Made by a program: the position numbers and the translations under genes
From: an uncultured Gemmatimonadaceae bacterium
GTDB lineage: Bacteria > Latescibacterota > UBA2968 > UBA8231
Length of the DNA stretch: 32,477 nucleotides
Direction of reading: 5' to 3'
NCBI GenBank assembly: GCA_937919035.1
Contig: CALFPI010000160.1
Location: forward strand, 1 to 32,477
The notes under the pieces: model-generated
The model's database searches: none
The model's input: only the letters and a program-made list of their open reading frames with translations
What the model was told of the DNA's origin: nothing
Part shown: positions 25,143 to 32,477 of the stretch, piece by piece
How the letters are laid out: every line of letters begins with the position of its first letter
Position numbering within the stretch: the first letter of the stretch is position 1

Positions 25143-26225
25143 TCAGCGGGGGAGCTGGTTGCGCAGCGCTTTCAGGTCATTGTCGGTCACACCAGCCGGT
25201 ACATCGATGGGGCGCCCCTCCCGTGACGCACGCAGGAAGAACCCGGTATCGTTGTGCAGCGAAATCTGGTGGCCGAGTTTGGCCGACTTCAGGGCGGCGA
25301 AAATCATCCACATCACGGGCAGCGCCGTCTCCAGGCGACACTCGTGTACCTTGTGGGCGTCATCGAGCCAGGCGCCGACAGCGGCGGTGAAGTCACGCTG
25401 TCCGGGGTGCTCCTGCTCGAAGTAGTCCGCCGGGGCGTCGAAGACCTCAGCCTCGCCGCGCACCTGGTATCCCCACCGGCCCTTCTGCTGGGCCCAGATG
25501 ACACCGTTCGTGCAATGGATATCGAGGTCCAGATGCATCCAGTAGGTGGCCCCACTACGGTTGCCGAGGCCACGCGGTGAGCACTCCCAGAATACTCGCC
25601 GGTTGCCAGGGAACCAGTAGGTGGCCTGCACATGGCTTGGGGCGGCATGGGTCCATTCGTAACCCTCCAGGCCTTCGGCGCTGGCCCACACAGCTTCCGG
25701 CCACGGATCGTCCAGAACCATCATGACCAGATCCATCAGGTGTGGTCCCATGGCCAGCGGCCCACCCCAGGTACTGGCGCGGGCGAAGTCGACTTCGCCG
25801 AGTTTGCCGGAGCGGATCAGGTCACGGATTGCGGCGTACTGCGGAAAGTAACGTCGCTGGGTATTAACGATGACCTTGCAGCCCGTCTCCCGACAGATCT
25901 CAGCGATCTCGAGCGCCTCCATCGGCCACAGGGACAGGGGCTTCTCGACAATGATCGCCCGGACACCGGCGTCGGCAGCGGCACGGATCCCGGCGAGACG
26001 GTAGTCCGGCTGGGTGACCATGTGCAGAACATCGATCTGCCCCTTGTCGAGCATGTCGTGCAGGTCTCCGTAGCGCGCCGGCACACCGTGTTTGCTGGCA
26101 AAGGCATCCCGTCGCTCGGCGTCGAGGTCACAGCAGGCGACAAGATCCATAGCGGCGATGTCAGGATACACGGCGGCATGGTTGTTGGCCCGGGGGCCAC
26201 ATCCGAGAATGGCTGACCGAAACAT
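25143..26225 (-). CDS. Gfo/Idh/MocA family oxidoreductase (third of three)
   Basis: NAD(P)-dependent dehydrogenase-like protein of 360 residues. The Rossmann opening AILGCGPRANNHA, the acidic end of the second strand (CCDLDAERRD) and the catalytic E94-K95-P96 (VEKPLSLW) are present. The C-terminal alpha/beta domain includes MGPHLMDLVMMVLDDPWPEA, where the histidine is the usual catalytic-site residue. AGGAG lies 8 bp before the ATG. It follows the second Gfo/Idh gene after 33 bp. Such enzymes oxidise or reduce hydroxyls of sugars, inositols or their amino derivatives; the substrate cannot be read from sequence. Confidence 0.92.
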   Translation of the reverse strand: MFRSAILGCGPRANNHAAVYPDIAAMDLVACCDLDAERRDAFASKHGVPARYGDLHDMLDKGQIDVLHMVTQPDYRLAGIRAAADAGVRAIIVEKPLSLWPMEALEIAEICRETGCKVIVNTQRRYFPQYAAIRDLIRSGKLGEVDFARASTWGGPLAMGPHLMDLVMMVLDDPWPEAVWASAEGLEGYEWTHAAPSHVQATYWFPGNRRVFWECSPRGLGNRSGATYWMHLDLDIHCTNGVIWAQQKGRWGYQVRGEAEVFDAPADYFEQEHPGQRDFTAAVGAWLDDAHKVHECRLETALPVMWMIFAALKSAKLGHQISLHNDTGFFLRASREGRPIDVPAGVTDNDLKALRNQLPR

Positions 26226-26258
26226 GGGATCGTCTCCTGAATTTGGTTGGGCCTGTGG

Positions 26259-27329
26259 TCAGAGTGTGGCGCCACCGCGAGTCTCCCCAGGGCGGCCGTG
26301 GATGTCGCGCAGGCGGATGCGTTTCTCCTGGGCGGAAGAGGCATAGGCGGCAAGGGACGCCTCCATGACCCGCAGACCATCGAGCCCGGTCTGTGGCGGC
26401 GGGGCCCCTGTCTGTGCCGCTTCGACCCAGGCCCGCGTCATGGCGCCCATGGCGACATCCCACGAGTCGGCCAGTTGGTACTCCACGACGTCGGCACCGA
26501 GGGAGGGGGCCCCCCACACGCGCAGGCTCGCCTGCGGGCGCCAGCAGAACATCATGCCGCCCTCCGAGCCATAGACGTTGAGGTCGAGACGCGAGCGCGC
26601 CCCCGATGAGATGCCATCGGAGTGTATGAGCAGCGTCGCCCCGTCCTCCATGACATAGTGGGCGACACCGTAATCCTCATTGAGCCAGTCCTTGTGACGC
26701 AGATTGCGCATGTCGGCCATGACCTCGGCCACTTCTGTACCCCAGATCCAGCGGGTGAAGTCGATGGCGTGATCGGCGTGTGTGAACCAGGCCCCACCAG
26801 GTGAGGCGGCCGGATCCGTCCACCAGCTCAGCAGGGACTTGTCCTCTTCGGTCCTCGAGGGCACACCTGTGGGATAGCCGCAGTAGATATGGTGTGGCTC
26901 GCCGAGCTCGCCGGAATCCCAGATCTGCTTCATCAGTTGAAAAGACTTCCAGTAGCGGAAGTTGTAGCCGCTCATCAGACATACGCCGGCAGCGGCACAG
27001 GCATCGATCATACGCTGGCAGTCGGCGACGGACATGGCCATGGGTTTGTCGGCCAGCACATGTTTGCCGGCACCGGCAAGCGCCTCGGCAACGTTGGCGC
27101 GCTCCGACGTGCGCACCGTGAGGATACCGCCGTCGATATCGGAGGCGACGAATTCGGCCAGATCTGTGTATCCCGGAGCGCCGGTGTGCTGCACGAGGCG
27201 TGCCAGATCTTCCGGGTCCTCATCCCATACGGCAGCGATGGTGCAGAAATCCGCGTCCTTCAACACGCGGATGAAGGCGAGGGTGTGGGGCCACAGATCG
27301 TAGCCGGCGATACCGATACGAAACTTCAT
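26259..27329 (-). CDS. Gfo/Idh/MocA family oxidoreductase (second of three)
   Basis: A 356-residue protein starting MKFRIGIAGYDLWPHT. The glycine-rich loop is atypical (GIAGYDLWPH rather than GxGxxG), and the usual EKP catalytic motif is DKP (LADKPMAMS), both tolerated in the family. The C-terminal domain contains WFTHADHAIDFTRWIWG, with the active-site histidine position preserved as HADHAID. The ATG overlaps the stop of the first Gfo/Idh gene by 4 bp (27326-27329), and AAGGAG lies 8 bp upstream. The weakened nucleotide loop leaves open a different cofactor preference or a non-catalytic role. Confidence 0.91.
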   Translation of the reverse strand: MKFRIGIAGYDLWPHTLAFIRVLKDADFCTIAAVWDEDPEDLARLVQHTGAPGYTDLAEFVASDIDGGILTVRTSERANVAEALAGAGKHVLADKPMAMSVADCQRMIDACAAAGVCLMSGYNFRYWKSFQLMKQIWDSGELGEPHHIYCGYPTGVPSRTEEDKSLLSWWTDPAASPGGAWFTHADHAIDFTRWIWGTEVAEVMADMRNLRHKDWLNEDYGVAHYVMEDGATLLIHSDGISSGARSRLDLNVYGSEGGMMFCWRPQASLRVWGAPSLGADVVEYQLADSWDVAMGAMTRAWVEAAQTGAPPPQTGLDGLRVMEASLAAYASSAQEKRIRLRDIHGRPGETRGGATL

Positions 27330-28390
27330 GCGGCGATCTCCTTGAGCGCCACGCGGCGACCGCTGTGTACGGAGAGTTCGATAGCTTCCTGCAGGCGAAC
27401 GGACTCGATGCCGTCCTGCAGGGTCGAGGCAGGTGCGTGGTTGCCGGCAACGCTGGTGACGAAATCGCGCAGTTCGCCGACAAAGCCATGCAGATTCAGA
27501 CTGTTGGCGGCATCCGTGGGCTGGATGTCTTCCGGTTCCCAGTAGCGCATCTCATCCTCACCGGCGATAAAGGCAATGACGCGGCGCCAGTTCTCCACGT
27601 GCAGGCTGCTGCCGACGCCGGAGATGCTGAGCCTCTCGCTCCAGTTGGTGAAACTCGACTCGAGACAGTTGATGTTGAGCAGTCCGAGAGCACCCGAGCA
27701 GAACCGCAGGGTGATGGCGTAACCGTCGAGCCCTTCGCCACGAGACACGCGCTCCGCCGATACCGTGTCGACATCCCCCATGAAGAAGCGTGGCAGGTCG
27801 AGATGATGAATGCCGAAGCCATTGAGAAAGTTGTAGACGTCGACGGGGTAGCGGGCGTACGTGAAGCGCGCCTCGTACATGCTCGGTGCCCCGAAGGCGG
27901 GCAGCGCCATGATCTGCCGGGCTCGCAGATACGGCGCCGAGAAGCGCTTCATGAAAGCCACAGCGACCTGTTTGCCATTGCGCGCAGCCGCGTCCCGGAT
28001 GCGCAGGGACTCGGCGACACTTTCGGCCTGTGGCTTCTCCAGAAACACGTGCACGCCGGCATTGAGGCAGGCAATGGCCACATCCGGCTGCAGTCGTGGG
28101 TGCAGGCAGACGATGACGCAGTCGAGGTCCTCGTGGGCGAGCATGTCCTCATGGTTGGCGTAGACCCGCTGGATGCCGTGCACGGCGGCGATGCGCTTGG
28201 CGTGGTCGGCCTTGTGCTCGGCAAGCGCCACGAGTTCCCCCAGCAGCGGCGGCAGTTGCGCGCCAGCGTGTGTCGCCACCAGGGCGGGCAGGCCTTCAGG
28301 GGCCCCCCCGAGAGCGTGGCGCAGGCTGGGCAACAGGCTCATGCGGGCGTGCTCCCCACCACCAACGAAGCCGACTCGCATGGGGGTCAT
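27326..28390 (-). CDS. Gfo/Idh/MocA family oxidoreductase (first of three)
   Basis: NAD(P)-dependent oxidoreductase of 354 residues with VGFVGGGEHARMSLL at the N-terminus, the EKP motif (FLEKPQAES), and NGFGIHHLDLPRFFMGD, which holds the catalytic-site histidine. The ATG at 28390 overlaps the E2 stop by 4 bp (ATGA) and was chosen over the ATG at 28381 for that reason; the difference is three residues. An upstream extension in frame would overlap the E2 gene by about 180 bp and is low-complexity. It is coupled by a further 4-bp overlap to the second Gfo/Idh gene. The three paralogues are strongly diverged from one another, so they likely catalyse different steps. Confidence 0.91.
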   Translation of the reverse strand: MTPMRVGFVGGGEHARMSLLPSLRHALGGAPEGLPALVATHAGAQLPPLLGELVALAEHKADHAKRIAAVHGIQRVYANHEDMLAHEDLDCVIVCLHPRLQPDVAIACLNAGVHVFLEKPQAESVAESLRIRDAAARNGKQVAVAFMKRFSAPYLRARQIMALPAFGAPSMYEARFTYARYPVDVYNFLNGFGIHHLDLPRFFMGDVDTVSAERVSRGEGLDGYAITLRFCSGALGLLNINCLESSFTNWSERLSISGVGSSLHVENWRRVIAFIAGEDEMRYWEPEDIQPTDAANSLNLHGFVGELRDFVTSVAGNHAPASTLQDGIESVRLQEAIELSVHSGRRVALKEIAA

Positions 28391-29547
28391 GACAGGTCCG
28401 GCGACTCCACGAGCTGCCGCAGCGTCGCCAGGAAACGAGCCGCAGGGCCGCCGTCGATGATCCGATGGTCGAAACTCAGGCTGACAACCGTGAGCCAGCG
28501 GGGCACCACCTGTCCCTCGTACACCGCCGGTCGCTGGGAAATGCGGCCGATGCCGAGGATGGCGCACTGGGGCGGATTGATGATGGGCGTAAAGGCATCG
28601 ATGCCGGCGGCGCCCAGATTGGTGATGGTGAAGGTGCCGCCGCGCATGTCGTCCCCTGTGAGTTGGCCGCGCAGTGCCTGACCTCCAAGGCGAGCGCTGT
28701 CGCGGGCGATCTCGGCGATGCTCTTGCGATTGGCATCACGGACGACGGGAACGAGCAAACCCGCTTCGGTGTCGACAGCGAAACCGATGTGGATGCTCTC
28801 GTGCAGCAGAATGTCATGGCCCTGAAGAGAACTGTTGAGTGCCGGATGCCCTTCGAGGGCGACAGCGGCGAAGCGGATCAGAAAATCGTTGTACGCCGGG
28901 CGCGGTCGGGTGGCCCTGCGCAGTTCCACCAGGGCGGTGACGTCGTATTCCGCCGTCAGGGTAACCGGTGCCGAATCACGATGGCTGCCAACGAGGCGGG
29001 TCGCAATGGCCAGACGTGTCGGATTCATGGGCACGCGCTCGACGGTGGTATCGATGTCACCCACGGAGGCCGCCGCAGCACGGACATCCTCCTCCGTGAC
29101 CCGTCCCGTGCTGCCCGTGCCGGCGAGTCGCTCCCAATCGACGCCGAGATCCTTTGCCAGTCGGCGCGCCCGCGGGCTGATCGATGGCTTGCTGCCAACG
29201 GCCTCCCTGGATATCGCTGGCGCCGCTGGCGCTGATGGGCCTGCCGAATCCTGTGCTGTGGCTCGCTCGGGCGGTGGCGGTACCAGCGCCGGACCGACTT
29301 CCCCAGCGGCCAGCACATACGCCAGTACCGTACCCACAGGCACGGTAGCGCCGGGCGCTGGCGCATTGCCGGGAATGTGCAGCGTGCCGCTGTCGAAGGC
29401 TTCGATCTCGTTGAGGGCCTTGTCACTTTCCACCGTGAACAGGATGTCGCCGACCTGCACCGGGTCGCCGGAGGCCTTCAGCCACTCCACCAGAGTGCCC
29501 TCTTCCATCGTCCAGCCCAGCCGTGGCATAACAACGTCGAAAGCCAT
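28387..29547 (-). CDS. E2 component (dihydrolipoamide acyltransferase) of a 2-oxo-acid or acetoin dehydrogenase complex
   Basis: Lipoyl-bearing acyltransferase core of 386 residues. The single N-terminal lipoyl domain (1-78) has its lipoylation lysine at K43 (ESDKALNE). A Pro/Ala-rich linker leads to a peripheral-subunit-binding domain (about 122-160; SPRARRLAKDLGVDWERLAG), then the catalytic domain with the C-terminal active-site SFDHRIIDGGPAA. The ATG at 29547 starts MAFDVVMPRLGWTMEEG, a standard lipoyl-domain opening, 7 bp after the E1-beta stop. The subunit-binding domain implies that an E3 or E1 is recruited; no lipoamide dehydrogenase gene lies in the window. Confidence 0.94.
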   Translation of the reverse strand: MAFDVVMPRLGWTMEEGTLVEWLKASGDPVQVGDILFTVESDKALNEIEAFDSGTLHIPGNAPAPGATVPVGTVLAYVLAAGEVGPALVPPPPERATAQDSAGPSAPAAPAISREAVGSKPSISPRARRLAKDLGVDWERLAGTGSTGRVTEEDVRAAAASVGDIDTTVERVPMNPTRLAIATRLVGSHRDSAPVTLTAEYDVTALVELRRATRPRPAYNDFLIRFAAVALEGHPALNSSLQGHDILLHESIHIGFAVDTEAGLLVPVVRDANRKSIAEIARDSARLGGQALRGQLTGDDMRGGTFTITNLGAAGIDAFTPIINPPQCAILGIGRISQRPAVYEGQVVPRWLTVVSLSFDHRIIDGGPAARFLATLRQLVESPDLS

Positions 29548-29554
29548 GGCGGTG

Positions 29555-30538
29555 CTATTCGGCAGCCAGGTCACGCACGGCGGCGGCAACCTGGTCCATG
29601 GAGGGCACGACAGCAGCCTCCAGCGGTGGGCTGTAGGGCGTCGGTGTGTGTACGCCATTGAGTCGGCGCACGGGCGCCGCCAGATCGTCAAATCCCTGCG
29701 CCATCACCTGCGCGGCGATCTCGGCGCCGACACCACATGGTCCGAAGGATTCATCGGCGACAAGAAGTCTGCCCGTCTTGCGCACCGACGTCAGAATCGT
29801 GTCCAGATCGAGGGGGGCCAGTGTGCGTGGATCGATGACCTCCACGGAGATCCCCTCGGCGGCGAGGGTGTCACAGGCGGCAAGGCTCTTGGGCACAAGA
29901 GGGCCGATGGCGACGACGGTCACCGTTGTTCCCTGGCGGCAGACCTGGGCCTGCCCGAAGGGAATCTGGTACTCCTCTTCCGGCACCGGACCTCGGACAT
30001 TGAGCAGTGACTTGTGCTCGAGGAACAACACCGGATCATCACTGCGCAGAGCCGTCGACATGAGACCCTTGGCATCGTATGGCGTGGTTGGCACGACGAC
30101 GCGAAATCCCGGCACATTGAGAAATAACGGATAGTAGCTGCCCGAGTGATGTGTCGCCGCACCACCACCGATCCCCACGCAGCCACGCAGTAGCACCGGC
30201 ATCTTCAATCGGCCACCGCTCATGTACTGAATCTTGGCGATCTGGTTGGTGAGTTCACCCACAGAGTCGAGGATGAAGTCGATGAACATGAAGTCGACGA
30301 CAGGCCGTGTGCCGGTCATGGCTGCACCGGTGCACAGGCCGACGAAGCCACGTTCACAGATGGGGGTATCACGCAGTCGCCGCGGCCCGAAGCGCTCGTA
30401 GAGTCCCAGTGTCGTGTTGAAATTGCCGCCACGTTCGCCGATGCCCTCACCGAGGACAAAGATGGTCGGATCCCGTTCCATCGCCGCCGTCAACGCCTCG
30501 CGCGCCGCTTCCGTGTAGCTGATCTCGCGCTCGCTCAT
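29555..30538 (-). CDS. E1 beta subunit (transketolase-like) of a 2-oxo-acid or acetoin dehydrogenase complex
   Basis: Thiamine-pyrophosphate enzyme beta subunit, 327 residues. Family segments include LGEGIGERGGNFNTTLGLYE, the RDTPICERGFVGLCTGAAMTG region with the conserved glutamate that activates TPP, VDFMFIDFILDSVGELTNQI, and the C-terminal transketolase domain (GISVEVIDPRTLAPLDLDTI). The ATG at 30538 overlaps the E1-alpha stop by 4 bp. The overall look is closer to acetoin-dehydrogenase and branched-chain-type E1-beta than to the PDH E1 homodimer. The acid oxidised cannot be fixed from sequence. Confidence 0.94.
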   Translation of the reverse strand: MSEREISYTEAAREALTAAMERDPTIFVLGEGIGERGGNFNTTLGLYERFGPRRLRDTPICERGFVGLCTGAAMTGTRPVVDFMFIDFILDSVGELTNQIAKIQYMSGGRLKMPVLLRGCVGIGGGAATHHSGSYYPLFLNVPGFRVVVPTTPYDAKGLMSTALRSDDPVLFLEHKSLLNVRGPVPEEEYQIPFGQAQVCRQGTTVTVVAIGPLVPKSLAACDTLAAEGISVEVIDPRTLAPLDLDTILTSVRKTGRLLVADESFGPCGVGAEIAAQVMAQGFDDLAAPVRRLNGVHTPTPYSPPLEAAVVPSMDQVAAAVRDLAAE

Positions 30539-31521
30539 GAGGCAACCCCCCCGTAGATATGGTCGGCAACGGTCGCCGGATCCGGCCATGGGCTGTCGGT
30601 GGCGAAGGCCACGGCCTCCGTTATCTCGGCGACGATGGCGTCGTCGATGGTCTGCAGGTCGGCAGCCGTGACAGCCCCGTCGTCGACGACCCTTCGGGAG
30701 AAGGCGGTGATCGGATCGCGCGCCTTCCAGCTGTCGATCTCCTGCTGGGAGCGATAGCCACCGTCACGCATGCCCTCGGCGTGGGGCCGGGTGCGGTACG
30801 TGCGGCACTCGATGAGGGACGGCCCACCGCCCTGACGAGCCCGCGCCACCGCCGCACTTGCCGCCTCGTACACGGCGACAACATCATTGCCATCCACAGC
30901 CTCCGCGTGCAGACCGTAACCGGCGGCGCGCCCGGCCACATCGGTATTGCGTGCCGAGTCTTTGAAGGCGACCTCAGTGGCGTACATGTTGTTCTCGCAG
31001 ACGAACAGCACCGGCAGGTCCCAGATCGTGGCCATGTTGAGCCCTTCGTGGAAGGCGCCATTGCTGACGGCGCCATCACCGAAAAAAGCGACACCCACCT
31101 GGTCCGTTTCCTTCAACTGGAAGGAGTAGCCGGCGCCCGTGGCCTGCAGAATGCAGGGACCGACGATGCCACTCGTACCCATCATGCCGACTTCAGGGGA
31201 GAACAGGTGCATACTGCCGCCACGACCGCCGGAGCAGCCCGTTGCACGGCCAAAGAGTTCGGCCACCAGTTCGCGAGGGGGCACGCCCTTGGCCAGGGCA
31301 TGCCCGTGACCGCGATGGGTGCTGAACACGGCGTCATCGTCGCGCAGGTGCGCACAGACCCCGGTGGCGACGGCCTCCTCGCCCACATACGTGTGGCAGG
31401 CGCCGGTGATCGTACCTGCCGCGTAGGAACGGGCCAGTTGCTCCTCGCAACGCCGGATACGGACCATGGTGCGATACAGTGATAACAATGTGTCCTTGGG
31501 AATCGTCATTGTTTCCTTCAT
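30535..31521 (-). CDS. E1 alpha subunit (TPP-binding) of a 2-oxo-acid or acetoin dehydrogenase complex
   Basis: Thiamine-pyrophosphate-binding alpha subunit of 328 residues. The TPP motif runs from GDGAVSNGAFHEG to ENNMYA with normal spacing. HRGHGHALAKG and GRGGSMHLFS are the usual substrate- and cofactor-site blocks, and TYRTRPHAEG precedes the regulatory loop. The ATG at 31521 lies 1 bp after the SDR stop. An alternative ATG at 31509 has AAGGA just 4 bp upstream, so the first four residues are uncertain. With the following E1-beta and E2 it forms a complete E1-E2 cassette in the acetoin-dehydrogenase gene order (alpha, beta, acyltransferase). Confidence 0.94.
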   Translation of the reverse strand: MKETMTIPKDTLLSLYRTMVRIRRCEEQLARSYAAGTITGACHTYVGEEAVATGVCAHLRDDDAVFSTHRGHGHALAKGVPPRELVAELFGRATGCSGGRGGSMHLFSPEVGMMGTSGIVGPCILQATGAGYSFQLKETDQVGVAFFGDGAVSNGAFHEGLNMATIWDLPVLFVCENNMYATEVAFKDSARNTDVAGRAAGYGLHAEAVDGNDVVAVYEAASAAVARARQGGGPSLIECRTYRTRPHAEGMRDGGYRSQQEIDSWKARDPITAFSRRVVDDGAVTAADLQTIDDAIVAEITEAVAFATDSPWPDPATVADHIYGGVAS

Positions 31522-31522
31522 C

Positions 31523-32338
31523 TCAGCCTGTGATCCCGGGACCACCGGGGTAGGAACCGCCGGCGTTCATCGCCAGGTTGCCGCCGTCCATGGGCAGCAG
31601 AATGCCCGTCACCCAGCGGGCCGCGTCGGATGCCAGAAAGATGGCCACCCCCCGGACATCGTCGGGCTCGCCGAGCCGACCCGTGGGGATACCCCGCAGC
31701 CACTGCGTCTCCATACGCGGATCCTTGTCGATGCGGGCGCGCAGACCCGGGTTCATCACCTGCGCCAGGACGATGGCGTTGACCCTGACGCCACGGCTGG
31801 CCCACTCTGTGCTCAACTCACGGGTCATCTGCACAACACCGCCCATGGCTGTGCTGTAGGCGGCGTGACCACGGCCCAGGGCTGTGAGTCCCGCCAGCGA
31901 CGCGATGTTGATGATGCTGCCTTTGCCGGCAGCCAGCATGCGTCGCCCTGCCTCCTGGCAACAGCAGAAGCGTCCCACCACGAGGCCCTGCAGGGAGCGG
32001 GTGACCTCGTCGATGTCGATATCTTCCGGTGGCCCGAGCGCAACACTGCCACCGGCGACGTTGGCGAGCACATCGATACGACCGAACTCGCTGTCGAGGC
32101 GCTCGAACATGGGCCGAATCTGTGCCGGGTCGGAGACGTCGCATTTTACCGCGATGGCGCGCCGACCCAGGGCCTCGACATCAGCGGCGGTCTGTTGGGC
32201 GCCGGCTTCGTTCAGATCGGCCAGCATGAGGTCGGCGCCGGCTTCGGCCAGGGCCAGGCTGATCGCCCTGCCGACACCTTGGGCGGCACCAGAGACCAGG
32301 GCAACACGCCCGGTCAGATCGAAGAGTTCATGGATCAT
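31523..32338 (-). CDS. Short-chain dehydrogenase/reductase family protein with a modified active site
   Basis: Rossmann-fold SDR of 271 residues. The cofactor loop SGAAQGVGRAI (17-27), LADLNE after the second strand, CDVSD and NVAGG are intact, so NAD(P) binding is likely. Of the catalytic tetrad, S147 (IINIAS) and Y161 are kept. The lysine four residues after Tyr is methionine (YSTAM, M165, codon at 31844-31846), and the position aligned with the tetrad Asn is L119 (codon at 31982-31984). Ordinary dehydrogenase chemistry would be impaired. The C-terminal block TGILLPMDGGN is typical. Its ATG overlaps the RidA stop by 3 bp within ATGA, and it ends 1 bp before the E1-alpha start. Confidence 0.9.
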   Translation of the reverse strand: MIHELFDLTGRVALVSGAAQGVGRAISLALAEAGADLMLADLNEAGAQQTAADVEALGRRAIAVKCDVSDPAQIRPMFERLDSEFGRIDVLANVAGGSVALGPPEDIDIDEVTRSLQGLVVGRFCCCQEAGRRMLAAGKGSIINIASLAGLTALGRGHAAYSTAMGGVVQMTRELSTEWASRGVRVNAIVLAQVMNPGLRARIDKDPRMETQWLRGIPTGRLGEPDDVRGVAIFLASDAARWVTGILLPMDGGNLAMNAGGSYPGGPGITG

Positions 32339-32477
32339 GCTGGATCTCCCAGATAAGCGATGGCGTCGATCTCGACGAGGATTCCCTTGAACATGTCACC
32401 GGCACCCACGAGGCGGCGGGTTGGCATGCGGGGCACACCCTCAAAGTAGCGCATGTAGGCCGCATTGAAACCGTCCC
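32335..32477 (-). CDS. RidA/YjgF-family protein, C-terminal fragment (start outside the window)
   Basis: Only the last 46 residues are present, read from the right edge. FNAAYMRYFEGVPRMPTRR and then ILVEIDAIAYLGD match the end of RidA/YjgF proteins. In this family the helix is followed by a strand carrying the arginine (here in the TRRLVGA segment) and the ..VEI.AIA strand with the conserved glutamate. RidA members deaminate reactive enamine or imine intermediates from PLP enzymes; some catabolic members act on other small substrates. Its stop overlaps the SDR start, so it belongs to the same transcript. A class V aminotransferase at the far end of the run could be the source of such intermediates, but this is inference. 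Confidence 0.85.
   Translation of the reverse strand, partial: DGFNAAYMRYFEGVPRMPTRRLVGAGDMFKGILVEIDAIAYLGDPA

Noticed and set aside
27365-28681. Plus-strand open frame of 438 codons opposite the Gfo/Idh and E2 genes
   Set aside because: It runs across two real minus-strand genes and their junction, and its translation has no recognisable motif.
31844-31846. The Lys-to-Met change of the SDR treated as a sequencing error
   Set aside because: A single-base error is possible, but the tetrad Asn is also replaced by a codon needing more than one change, so I kept it as a genuine variant to be checked.

Overview
The window comes from a high-GC (roughly 60-65 % by eye), densely coded Gram-negative bacterium. 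It has outer-membrane polysaccharide export parts, a tripartite RND pump with a NodT-type lipoprotein, many paralogous Gfo/Idh oxidoreductases and PhyH dioxygenases, and a PmoA-like DUF6807 protein. This gene set is typical of uncultured, often marine, proteobacteria and Latescibacteria- or Poribacteria-like lineages. The TetR regulator looks most like the proteobacterial PsrA group. I cannot assign a phylum from the sequence alone. No rRNA, tRNA, CRISPR array, insertion sequence or intergenic stretch above 300 bp was seen.

Layout. (1) 1-2781, plus strand: the end of a surface-polysaccharide export operon (SLBB/Wza-like protein cut by the window edge, Wzz-like chain-length protein), then dut. 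(2) 2941-4778, minus: a MoaD/ThiS-like sulfur-carrier protein and two overlapping PhyH-type dioxygenases. (3) 5005-6429, minus: the FAD and 2Fe-2S subunits of a molybdenum hydroxylase. A promoter lies upstream and an intrinsic terminator downstream, and no molybdopterin (large) subunit is present. (4) 6575-13269, plus: a twin AAAC-N4-GTTT operator, a PsrA-like TetR regulator, and a NodT lipoprotein / adaptor / RND permease operon in which every junction overlaps by 4 bp. (5) 13288-17024, minus: WecB epimerase, UDP-glucuronate decarboxylase, DUF6807 protein, SAM methyltransferase. (6) 17119-21293, plus: a promoter, then a TIM-barrel isomerase, CocE-type hydrolase, AspA/AstE-type deacylase and ProX editing protein. 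(7) 21307-32477, minus: an eleven-gene run, cut by the right edge. In transcription order it holds RidA, a variant SDR, E1-alpha, E1-beta and E2 of a 2-oxo-acid/acetoin-type dehydrogenase, three Gfo/Idh oxidoreductases, a 590-residue protein ending in a MIP18/DUF59 domain, a class V aminotransferase and a second TIM-barrel isomerase.

How they may work together (inference). Regions 6 and 7 converge and both encode TIM-barrel isomerases plus oxidoreductases and acyl or amide hydrolases. They look like one catabolic island: a sugar- or cyclitol-like compound is released from an ester or amide, oxidised and rearranged, and a 2-oxo acid or acetoin-like product is cleaved by E1/E2. No E3 (lipoamide dehydrogenase) is in view. 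The strongest candidates for undescribed biology are the DUF59 fusion protein that lacks the domain's conserved cysteine, the SDR with two catalytic-tetrad substitutions, the orphan sulfur-carrier/PhyH pair operon and the large-subunit-less molybdenum hydroxylase operon.
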